NCBI GenBank assembly: GCA_030689795.1
Contig: JAUYEO010000311.1
Coordinates: forward strand, 1-5,784
DNA: 5,784 nt
Direction: 5' to 3'
From: Desulfobacterales bacterium
GTDB lineage: Bacteria; Desulfobacterota; Desulfobacteria; Desulfobacterales; RPRI01
The notes beneath the pieces are model-generated. The model saw only the letters and a list, made by a program, of their open reading frames with translations. It had not been told where the DNA came from and made no database searches. A program made the position numbers and the translations under genes. Shown one piece after another: positions 1 through 5,672 of this stretch. How positions within the stretch are numbered: the stretch's first letter is position 1; every line of letters starts with the position of its first letter.

Positions 1-78
1 GAAGGCACAAAGGCACGAAGAAAGGCCTATTGAAAACATTCAGGTTTTTCTTTGTGTCCTCCGTGATCTTTGTGTGAG
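1..78. repeat. Imperfect inverted repeat of the cacaaag/cttcgtg type, perhaps cut by the window edge
   Basis: The left arm (1-28) and right arm (42-78) are imperfect reverse complements around a 13-nt loop (29-41). For example, AGAAAGGCCT at 19-28 faces AGGTTTTTCT at 42-51, with two C-to-T changes that would still pair as G-U in RNA. Beyond that, GGCACAAAGGCACGAAG faces a run with CTTTGTG, CCGTG and CTTTGTGTG. The right arm is longer than the visible left arm, so the element probably starts before position 1. It contains no ORF. Similar palindromic intergenic elements are common in environmental anaerobe genomes; this is recollection, not a search result. It could be a small non-autonomous element or a transcribed hairpin ahead of the next gene. 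Confidence 0.6.
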
Positions 79-140
79 AACGACTTTTTACGACCTCGTC
101 AATCTTTACTAACGTCAAATATGGAAGCAGCTTTATAAAT

Positions 141-494
141 ATGAAAATATCAGAGATTAAAGAGATACTTAAAGCATCGGTTATTACCGGCGATGATCAG
201 CTTGATAAAACCGTTATTGCCGGAGGCAGCGCCGATCTGATGGATGATGTATTGTCCGCGATAGCAAAGAACGGCTTGCTTCTTACCGGACTTACGACGG
301 AACATGTTATAAGAACCGCACAGGTAGCCGGTGTAGCCGCAGTTGTGTTTGTAAGGGGCAAGAAACCAGATGAACAGATCGTAAATCTGGCGAAATCCCA
401 TAACCTGCCTCTGTTGCTCACCAGGTATTCTCTCTTTGTTGCAAGCGGAAGACTGTACATGAATGGTTTAAGAGGACTCGACGGTTCCTGGTAG
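141..494 (+). CDS. DRTGG-domain protein
   Basis: This 117-residue soluble protein consists almost entirely of one DRTGG domain, the small alpha/beta domain also found between the CBS and DHH parts of some pyrophosphatases. Recognisable family features are ADLMDDVLSAI (residues 31-41), LLLTGLT (46-52), the IRTA segment near residue 57, VFVRGKKP (69-76), LPLLLT (89-94) and SGRLYMNGL near the end. There are no membrane segments or signal peptide. Proteins of this exact build often lie in operons for NAD(P)-linked [FeFe] hydrogenases or NuoE/F-like complexes, and the NADH-binding subunit gene starts only 43 bases downstream, so co-transcription is likely. Its biochemical role is not established; a ligand-sensing or assembly role is only inferred. 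The ATG at 141 keeps the conserved N-terminus. The nearest purine-rich stretch (GGAAG, 123-127) is rather far away, so initiation may be weak. Confidence 0.85.
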   Translation: MKISEIKEILKASVITGDDQLDKTVIAGGSADLMDDVLSAIAKNGLLLTGLTTEHVIRTAQVAGVAAVVFVRGKKPDEQIVNLAKSHNLPLLLTRYSLFVASGRLYMNGLRGLDGSW

Positions 495-537
495 GCGGGG
501 CCGATTTTGCTCATTAGGAGATATTTCGGAGATTCAA

Positions 538-2325
538 ATGAACAAATTAAGAACCCAGTTAATGCTGTGCGGAGGCACCGGCTGTCATTCGACAGGAAGC
601 ATCGCCGTTAAAGAAGCTATAAGAAATGAATTGAAGCGGCATGACCTTCATGAGGAGATTCAGGTTATTGAAACGGGATGCAACGGGTTTTGCGCCGTAG
701 GTCCTGTTATGCTGGTGCATCCGGAGGGGATTTTTTATCAGAAGCTTACTTTGGATGAGATCCCCAAGCTTGTTGAAGAGCATTTCCTCAAGGGACGTCC
801 GTATAAAAAGCTTCAGTACGTAGAGCCGGCTTCAAAAGAGACGATCCCGATCATGAACGACATTCCATTTTTCGCGCACCAGATGTTCTGGGTTATGCGT
901 AACAAGGGAATTATCGATCCTGAGGTTATTGATGAATACATAGCGCGGGACGGCTATTTCGGCGTTGCCAAAGCTCTTAAAGAGATGACTCCCGACCAGA
1001 TAGTAGAAGAGGTAAAAACCTCAGGCATAAGGGGCAGGGGTGGCGCAGGTTTCCCGACCGGTTTGAAATGGCAGTTTGCCAAAGCAAGTCCTGGTGATGT
1101 CAAGTACGTCCTTTGCAATGCCGATGAAGGCGATCCGGGCGCTTTCATGGACAGAAGCGTTCTTGAAGCAGACCCCCATGCAGTTCTCGAAGGAATGATC
1201 ATTGCCGCAAAAGCCATTAATTCGCACCATGGTTATATTTATGTGAGGACCGAATATCCGCTTGCCATAAAGAGGCTTGAAATAGCAATAAGACAGGCAA
1301 GGGAATACGGGCTTCTTGGAAAAGACATACTCGGCTCAGGTTTTGATTTTGACGTTGAAATTTACCAGGGCGCTGGAGCGTTTGTGTGCGGTGAAGAGAC
1401 TGCCCTGATGCGCTCAATAGAGGGTAAGCGCGGTATGCCCCGGCCCAGGCCGCCGTTTCCTGCTCATAAAGGGCTGTGGGAGAAGCCCAGTATATTGAAC
1501 AACGTTGAAACACTGGCCAACATAGCGCAGATTATCGTAAACGGCGGTAAATGGTATGCGAGTGTCGGAACTGAAACAAGCAAGGGGACAAAAGTGTTTG
1601 CCCTTTCCGGAGCGGTGAACAATATCGGGCTTGTTGAAGTTCCGATGGGTACGACTTTGAGGACCATTATATTTGATATAGGCGGAGGCATTCCCAGAAA
1701 AAAGAAATTCAAGGCGGTTCAGCTTGGAGGCCCGTCGGGAGGATGCGTACCTGAGCATCTCCTTGATACTCCTGTTGATTATGAGGCAATTGCCAAGGTC
1801 GGAGCAATCATGGGCTCCGGCGGCGTTATTGTCATGGATGAAAGCAGCTGCATGGTAGACATGGCCCGCTTTTTCATGGATTTCATCCAGGATGAATCCT
1901 GCGGAAAGTGTACGCCATGCCGTGAAGGAACGCGCCGTATACTGGGTATTCTCAACAGAATATGTGACGGGAAAGGCGAACCGGAGGATATTGAATCCCT
2001 CAAGAATCTTTCATATATCATAAAAGATTCTGCTTTGTGCGGCCTTGGCCAGACCGGTCCGAATCCTGTATTGTCGACTTTAAGATATTTTATTGATGAG
2101 TTCAACGCCCATATTATTGAAAAAAGGTGTCCGGCAAAACGCTGCGTCGCCCTTCTGAAGTTTGAAATAGATCCTGAGATATGCACTAAATGCGGCCTCT
2201 GCTTCAAGAGCTGTCCTACCGGCGCAATTGAGTGGAAAAAGAAGGAAGTTGCTAAAATAGATAAGAGCAAGTGCGTAAAATGCCTGACCTGTTTTGACAG
2301 GTGCAGATTCGGGTCTATTTTTTAG
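538..2325 (+). CDS. NADH-binding flavin/Fe-S subunit of a HndC/HydB/NuoF-type complex
   Basis: This 595-residue protein would be the NADH-oxidising or NAD+-reducing subunit of a cytoplasmic complex such as an electron-bifurcating [FeFe] hydrogenase or NAD-linked formate dehydrogenase. Domains in order: a thioredoxin-like [2Fe-2S] domain (about 5-90; C11, C16, C48, C52); the 51-kDa flavin/NADH domain (about 150-330) with GRGGAGFPTG at 166-175, NADEGDPGAF at 194-203 and GAGAFVCGEETAL at 278-290; an SLBB-like part (about 350-410); the N3-type [4Fe-4S] site (C455, C458, C461, C501); and a C-terminal 2[4Fe-4S] ferredoxin (C549/C552/C555/C559 and C579/C582/C585/C589). This domain set and length match HndC/HydB rather than respiratory NuoF, which lacks both added ends. 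All expected ligands are present. A good Shine-Dalgarno (GGAGA, 528-532) lies 5 bases before the ATG. No NuoE-like or catalytic subunit is visible, so the partner is unknown. Confidence 0.93.
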   Translation: MNKLRTQLMLCGGTGCHSTGSIAVKEAIRNELKRHDLHEEIQVIETGCNGFCAVGPVMLVHPEGIFYQKLTLDEIPKLVEEHFLKGRPYKKLQYVEPASKETIPIMNDIPFFAHQMFWVMRNKGIIDPEVIDEYIARDGYFGVAKALKEMTPDQIVEEVKTSGIRGRGGAGFPTGLKWQFAKASPGDVKYVLCNADEGDPGAFMDRSVLEADPHAVLEGMIIAAKAINSHHGYIYVRTEYPLAIKRLEIAIRQAREYGLLGKDILGSGFDFDVEIYQGAGAFVCGEETALMRSIEGKRGMPRPRPPFPAHKGLWEKPSILNNVETLANIAQIIVNGGKWYASVGTETSKGTKVFALSGAVNNIGLVEVPMGTTLRTIIFDIGGGIPRKKKFKAVQLGGPSGGCVPEHLLDTPVDYEAIAKVGAIMGSGGVIVMDESSCMVDMARFFMDFIQDESCGKCTPCREGTRRILGILNRICDGKGEPEDIESLKNLSYIIKDSALCGLGQTGPNPVLSTLRYFIDEFNAHIIEKRCPAKRCVALLKFEIDPEICTKCGLCFKSCPTGAIEWKKKEVAKIDKSKCVKCLTCFDRCRFGSIF

Positions 2326-2366
2326 CTCAGGACAGTTAAAATTCTGAACCGCAATAGCGAGCGCAT

Positions 2367-2388
2367 TCCCCGTAGCTTGCTGCGGGGA
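2367..2388. terminator. Hairpin between convergent genes, possible bidirectional terminator or palindromic repeat
   Basis: The arms TCCCCGTAG (2367-2375) and CTGCGGGGA (2380-2388) pair over 9 bp with one G-U pair, closing on a CTTG tetraloop, which is a stable loop type in RNA. It lies 41 bases after the stop of the NADH-binding subunit gene and just before the stop codon of the convergent aminomutase gene (2392-2394), a usual place for a shared terminator. No clear T-run follows on either strand, so intrinsic termination is uncertain. The flanking GCGAGCGCATT resembles dispersed palindromes I recall from related genomes, so it may equally be a REP-like repeat. Confidence 0.55.
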
Positions 2389-2391
2389 GCT

Positions 2392-3456
2392 TCAAATACC
2401 GGCAGGGTAATTAAATATCTCTCCCTTGTAGTTTGGGACATTCAGATTTTCGTCTGAAACCTCTCTTATGTATTCCGGTAACAGCGGTATTTTTCCCCCT
2501 CCTCCGGGAAGGTCGATCACGTATTGAGGCACACACAGACCGGAGGCGTACCCGTGAAGAGATCTCATGATGCCGAGCCCTTCTTTGATTGTGGTCCTGA
2601 AATGTGAACTTCCTCTTACAACATCCGGGTGATGAATATAATACGGCCTGACTCTTATGGTGAGAAGTTTTTTCATGAGAGTCTGCATTACAGACGGATT
2701 ATCATTAACGCCCTTTAAAAGCACTGTCTGGCAGCCGAGCGGAATGCCTGCATCGGCAAGAACGGCGCAGGATAGAGCCGCTTGATTTGTTATTTCATCC
2801 GGATGATTAAAATGGGTGTTTATGAAAAGAGGGTGGTATTGCCTTAGAATAGCTGCAAGATTTTTTGTGATGCGCTGGGGCAGGGCGCCTGGTACTCTTG
2901 TGTGAATGCGTAATATTTCAATGTGTCTTATTGAACGAAGATCTTTCAGTATACGGTTAATGGCATCATCTTCCAGAAGTAGCGGATCACCGCCCGATAT
3001 GATCACTTCACGAATTGTATTATTCTTCCTGATATAGTCTATGCCCGAATTTATTGTGGAATCTGTAACCGTAAAAGGATGGCCCACTTTTCGTTTCCGC
3101 ATGCAGAAACGGCAATACATGGCGCATTGATTTGAAACCATGAAAAGCACCCTGTCGGGATAGCGGTGAGTGAGATTCGGAACAGGGGACTGTCTCTCCT
3201 CGCATAGAGGATCATCGGAACCGGATATATCTTCAATCTCCCTCGGATCGGGAACAGCCTGCTTCCGGATATGCTCTCCTTTATTGATCATCAGTGAAAG
3301 ATAGTATGGATTTATGCGCATCGGATAGCATTCCGTAACCCTTTTTATTCCACTTATATCAACCGGCAGATGTTTTGCGAGATCTTCAGCGGTGTTTATG
3401 CTGTTTGAAACCAAATCATGCCAGTTCGAATATTTATTGTAGCTGTTTTCTTTCAA
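2392..3456 (-). CDS. KamA-family radical-SAM aminomutase, probably lysine 2,3-aminomutase
   Basis: This 354-residue cytoplasmic enzyme should interconvert L-lysine and beta-lysine using SAM, a [4Fe-4S] cluster and PLP. The radical-SAM motif is C111-x3-C115-x2-C118, within CAMYCRFCMRKR. SGGDPLL (154-160) is the SAM-binding stretch. K322 in PGGGGK is the expected PLP lysine. D278 and D315 lie at the spacing of the two aspartates that hold the substrate side-chain amine in clostridial lysine 2,3-aminomutase (D293/D330; both pairs 37 apart), which argues against glutamate 2,3-aminomutase. The protein is shorter than the clostridial enzyme (about 416), lacking its C-terminal zinc-binding cysteines. 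The start is TTG: it keeps the conserved N-terminal tryptophan region (W12) and has AGGGGG 12 bases upstream, whereas the first internal ATG (residue 46) would remove conserved sequence. No beta-lysine acetyltransferase (ablB) or efp gene is adjacent, so an ablA role in osmoprotection or an EpmB-like role cannot be assigned. Confidence 0.88.
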   Translation of the reverse strand: MKENSYNKYSNWHDLVSNSINTAEDLAKHLPVDISGIKRVTECYPMRINPYYLSLMINKGEHIRKQAVPDPREIEDISGSDDPLCEERQSPVPNLTHRYPDRVLFMVSNQCAMYCRFCMRKRKVGHPFTVTDSTINSGIDYIRKNNTIREVIISGGDPLLLEDDAINRILKDLRSIRHIEILRIHTRVPGALPQRITKNLAAILRQYHPLFINTHFNHPDEITNQAALSCAVLADAGIPLGCQTVLLKGVNDNPSVMQTLMKKLLTIRVRPYYIHHPDVVRGSSHFRTTIKEGLGIMRSLHGYASGLCVPQYVIDLPGGGGKIPLLPEYIREVSDENLNVPNYKGEIFNYPAGI

Positions 3457-3493
3457 ATCGGGTAATTTCCCCCTGCGAACAATATTTTCTTGA

Positions 3494-3523
3494 CGTATAT
3501 GAGTAATTTAATATTTAGTTCAA
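3494..3523 (-). promoter_or_regulatory. Candidate promoter for the aminomutase gene
   Basis: Read on the reverse strand, TTGAAC (3523-3518) and TATACG (3499-3494) are separated by 18 bases; each matches the sigma-70 consensus at four of six positions. Transcription would start near 3487, giving a leader of about 30 bases before the TTG at 3456. The region is AT-rich compared with the genes. An overlapping alternative, TTGTCA with a 17-base spacer to TAAATA, has a weaker -10 box. This is a consensus match by eye only. Confidence 0.35.
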
Positions 3524-3533
3524 GAGAACTTTT

Positions 3534-3610
3534 TTGACAAGGATGAAACCGCTTATAAATGAAAACAAGATGCAAGTGGGCCGGTTCGGACCTTCTTTAT
3601 AAGGTATAAT
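3534..3610 (+). promoter_or_regulatory. Candidate promoter region of the QueG-like gene
   Basis: Two partial signals are visible. A perfect -35 box TTGACA (3534-3539) is followed by TATAAA (3554-3559), but the 14-base spacer is too short for a standard sigma-70 promoter. A perfect -10 box TATAAT (3605-3610) has no good -35 box in front of it and would place the start near 3617, about 26 bases before the ATG. One of these probably serves the gene, which has no upstream co-directional neighbour. The rest of the divergent gap (3457-3642) holds no ORF of note. Confidence 0.35.
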
Positions 3611-3642
3611 CCGGAGCGAGGTATAAAAGCAGAGGGGAAACC

Positions 3643-4392
3643 ATGAGAGATAAAAAGTTGCCGGATGATTACACGGAGAAATTGAAGAAGAAAATAAAAA
3701 AATGGGGCGCCGATCTTGCCGGAATTGCCGATCTCGAGCCTTTAAGAGAGCTTGAGGTTAACCCGCCCGACCTTCTTGACGGTTTTACAAGAGCCGTTTC
3801 GATTGCAGTGAGGCTACCTGTTGCGGTTTTTGAACAGATTAAAGACAGGCCGACGCCTCTTTATGCTTCCGTTTACCAGACGGCAAACCGCATACTCGAT
3901 GAAATGGCTTTCAAAACCTCAGTTTTGCTTCAGAACAACGGTTATTTGAGCCTCCCTGTTCCTGCATCCCAGGTTCTGGACAGAAAGAACTGGATGGGCG
4001 CAATAAGCCATAAGGCTGTTGCAAGAATGGCAGGTATAGGATGGCAGGGGAAAAACCTTCTTCTTATCACGGCAAAATACGGATCAAGAGTGCGCCTTGT
4101 CACTGTACTGACCAACGCTCCGTTAAAGGTTGACGGCCCTGTAAAGAACCGGTGCGGAGAATGCACCATGTGCTGCGATGCATGTCCTGTCGGAGCGATT
4201 AAGGGCGTTGGCACCGAAACACATTACCGCGACAGGGAAGAGGCGCTTTATCTTTCACGCTGCGCCGGTAAACTGGCGGGAGAGTTTGCGGCCATTCCCG
4301 ATGTAGGGGTTCCCGTGTGCGGTATTTGTATAAAGGTTTGTCCTTTCGGACGCCGATCAGGGATCAGGGGTCAGGGATCAGAGATCAGCTGA
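3643..4392 (+). CDS. QueG-like double [4Fe-4S] cluster protein with repeat-derived C-terminus
   Basis: This 249-residue protein resembles the core of epoxyqueuosine reductase (QueG) and related double-cluster proteins. The central segment VARMAGIGWQGKNLLL (126-141) corresponds to the QueG AGLGWIGKN region. CGECTMCCDACPVGAI (171-186) supplies C171, C174, C177 and C181, and C207, C226, C229 and C233 complete two bacterioferredoxin-like [4Fe-4S] sites. It is much shorter than QueG (usually over 300). The aspartate-containing DTGP stretch of QueG is replaced by WMGAISHKA, so queuosine synthesis is doubtful; an electron-transfer or cobamide-linked reductase role is possible but not shown. No membrane segments are seen. 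Residues from about 237 to the end (Ser/Gly/Arg-rich) are encoded by a heptamer repeat whose end also provides the TGA stop, so the native C-terminus was probably replaced just after the last cluster motif. The start is supported by AGAGGGG (3631-3637), 5 bases before the ATG. Confidence 0.8.
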   Translation: MRDKKLPDDYTEKLKKKIKKWGADLAGIADLEPLRELEVNPPDLLDGFTRAVSIAVRLPVAVFEQIKDRPTPLYASVYQTANRILDEMAFKTSVLLQNNGYLSLPVPASQVLDRKNWMGAISHKAVARMAGIGWQGKNLLLITAKYGSRVRLVTVLTNAPLKVDGPVKNRCGECTMCCDACPVGAIKGVGTETHYRDREEALYLSRCAGKLAGEFAAIPDVGVPVCGICIKVCPFGRRSGIRGQGSEIS

Positions 4393-4437
4393 CAACTGGC
4401 AACCGGCAACTGATAAATTCTGTCAGATAAGTTTTTG
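4355..4437. repeat. Composite heptamer repeat, copy 1
   Basis: Five heptamers of the GATCAGG type (4355-4389, including GGTCAGG, GATCAGA and GATCAGC) are followed by TGA. Three heptamers of the CAACTGG type then run from 4393 to 4413, and the element ends with GTCAGATAAGTTTTTG (4422-4437) just before the ribosome site of the ZIP gene. The left part lies inside the QueG-like reading frame and sets its end; the right part fills the 55-base gap to the next gene. Because the unit is 7 bases, the tandem part shifts frame at every unit. Similar GATCAGG/CAACTGG runs occur between genes in some anaerobes, as far as I recall. Confidence 0.75.
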
Positions 4438-4447
4438 AAAGGAAGCA

Positions 4448-5257
4448 ATGATCTGGTTCGCTCAGATACATCCTGTAGTTCAGGCTCTTTTCGCTACTTT
4501 ATTTACATGGTTTCTCACTGCTCTCGGTGCGGCCTGTGTCTTTCCATTCAAAGATATGAAAAGGAAGACCCTTGATGGCATGCTCGGATTTGCGGCCGGC
4601 GTTATGATAGCCGCAAGCTACTGGTCCCTGCTTGCGCCTGCCATCGAAATGTCCAGGGGGCAGAACTTTCCCGCATGGCTTCCGGCTGTAACAGGATTTC
4701 TTTCCGGGGGCTTCTTCCTCTGGGGCATCGACAAGGTGCTTCCCCATCTTCATATCGGCTTTAAAACCGAAGAGGCGGAAGGGATAAAAACCGGCTGGGA
4801 TCGGAGCGTTCTTCTTGTTCTTGCAATAACGCTTCACAACATTCCGGAGGGGCTTGCCGTCGGAGTAGCGTTCGGGGCTGCGGCAGCGGGGTATCCGTCG
4901 GCTTCGCTCGCCGGGGCGATTGCCCTTGCAGTTGGAATAGGAATTCAAAATTTTCCGGAAGGGCTGGCCGTTTCGATGCCGCTTAAAAGGGAAGGGATGT
5001 CGGCAGGGAAAAGTTTCTGGTATGGGCAGTTGTCCGGCATTGTTGAGCCTGTTGCGGGCGTTATTGGCGCAAGCGTTGTTTTTCTTGCAAAGCCGATACT
5101 TCCCTTTGCCCTGTCGTTTGCGGCAGGCGCCATGATTTTTGTCGTAACCGAAGAGCTTATTCCTGAATCACAGCGTGGAGGAAACACAGATTTTGCAACG
5201 ATTTTCACCATGATCGGCTTTGCGGTTATGATGGTGCTTGATGTAGCATTCAGTTAG
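4448..5257 (+). CDS. ZIP-family divalent metal transporter, GufA/ZIP11 type
   Basis: This 269-residue inner-membrane protein should carry zinc or another divalent metal (Fe, Mn) into the cytoplasm. About eight hydrophobic segments fit the ZIP fold, roughly at 11-31, 44-64, 77-96, 118-142, 151-175, 193-213, 215-235 and 248-268. The metal-path motifs are HNIPEGLAVG (130-139) in the fourth and QNFPEGLAVS (167-176) in the fifth segment, giving H130, N131, E134 and Q167, N168, E171 as likely ligands. The Gln in place of the second His, together with GMLGFAAGVMIAASYWSLLAPAIE-like residues 44-67 and GQLSGIVEP (193-201), is typical of the GufA/ZIP11 branch. Between segments 3 and 4 there is a short hydrophilic loop with H100 and H102. 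Length is normal. AAAGGA (4438-4443) precedes the ATG. The gene lies between two related repeats, with no metal regulator or riboswitch seen, so its metal cannot be named. Confidence 0.92.
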   Translation: MIWFAQIHPVVQALFATLFTWFLTALGAACVFPFKDMKRKTLDGMLGFAAGVMIAASYWSLLAPAIEMSRGQNFPAWLPAVTGFLSGGFFLWGIDKVLPHLHIGFKTEEAEGIKTGWDRSVLLVLAITLHNIPEGLAVGVAFGAAAAGYPSASLAGAIALAVGIGIQNFPEGLAVSMPLKREGMSAGKSFWYGQLSGIVEPVAGVIGASVVFLAKPILPFALSFAAGAMIFVVTEELIPESQRGGNTDFATIFTMIGFAVMMVLDVAFS

Positions 5258-5296
5258 TTTCCATCCGGTCAATTTAGGTATAAATCGGAAAAGATG

Positions 5297-5373
5297 GGTC
5301 AGGGTTCCTGATCCCTGACAACTGGCCACTGGTCCCTGGAAACATCCTGTAAATCCCGTCAGATAAGTTTTTG
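5297..5373. repeat. Composite heptamer repeat, copy 2
   Basis: This copy contains GGTCAGG (5297-5303), then GTTCCTG and ATCCCTG, then CAACTGG (5319-5325), CCACTGG and TCCCTGG, and ends in GTCAGATAAGTTTTTG (5358-5373), identical to the end of copy 1. CTGACAACTGGC (5315-5326) is also identical to 4389-4400. The order of parts is the same as in copy 1, but the units are more diverged, and the distance to the 16-bp end is 10 bases longer. GTCAGGG (5298-5304) and CCCTGAC (5313-5319) can form a 7-bp hairpin with an 8-base loop. It fills most of the 130-base gap between the ZIP and AbrB-like genes. Confidence 0.75.
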
Positions 5374-5387
5374 TTAGGGAAGATGAT

Positions 5388-5672
5388 GTGGCTACGGTGG
5401 TGAAAATTACGGAAAAATGGCAGGTCACAATCCCACGGGAAATTCGGGAAGCCTTGAAAACAAAGCTGATTTCCTTCAGTTTGGTGGACGGCGTCGTGAC
5501 TCTTCGACCAATTCATGACGTCGGCGGTTCCCTCCGGGCTTATGCCAAAAATGCGGCATCCACAGCCTCTTTCAGAGAGGTAAAAGAAGCGGCATGGGAG
5601 GAGGCTGTACGTGAAAAAATCAACCGGGGGGTACACAGGGACGGCCCAGTGCGCCGGGATAAACCGGCATAG
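5388..5672 (+). CDS. AbrB/MazE/SpoVT-type DNA-binding protein, antitoxin-like, 3' end apparently cut by an intron
   Basis: The N-terminal half of this 94-residue protein is a swapped-hairpin AbrB domain: KITEKWQVTIPREIREALK (6-24) and the strand VDGVVTLRPI (33-42). Trp replaces the usual Gly of the KGQVTIP motif. The C-terminal half (about 50-80) is a charged helix with EAAWEEAVREKI, as in antitoxins paired with PIN-domain or MazF-type toxins. The start is GTG, with AGGGA (5376-5380) 7 bases upstream; the ATGs at 5383 and 5386 are out of frame. No toxin gene is visible. From codon 88 (5649) onward the frame runs into sequence that looks like the 5' end of a group II intron, so the last seven residues and the stop are probably not native. 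Residues 81-87 may also be foreign or may be exon. In the cell it would bind its own promoter DNA and perhaps neutralise a toxin; both are inferred from the family. Confidence 0.75.
   Translation: MATVVKITEKWQVTIPREIREALKTKLISFSLVDGVVTLRPIHDVGGSLRAYAKNAASTASFREVKEAAWEEAVREKINRGVHRDGPVRRDKPA

Noticed and set aside
134..139. TATAAA as a -10 box for the DRTGG gene
   Set aside because: It ends one base before the ATG and has no suitable -35 box, so the transcript would start inside the gene.
1779..2270. Reverse-strand ORF of 163 codons inside the NADH-binding subunit gene
   Set aside because: It is antisense to a strongly conserved coding region, shows no recognisable family and has no ribosome site; it is a shadow frame.
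4355..4413. Possible CRISPR-like array in the heptamer repeats
   Set aside because: Units are 7 bases and directly adjacent, with no spacers, so this is a simple tandem repeat.
4499..4948. Reverse-strand ORF of 149 codons within the ZIP gene
   Set aside because: It is opposite to a well-conserved membrane protein gene and has low-complexity basic composition; it is a shadow frame.
5279..5284. TATAAA ahead of the AbrB-like gene as a promoter
   Set aside because: No -35 match is present at a proper distance, and it lies over 100 bases upstream with the repeat in between.
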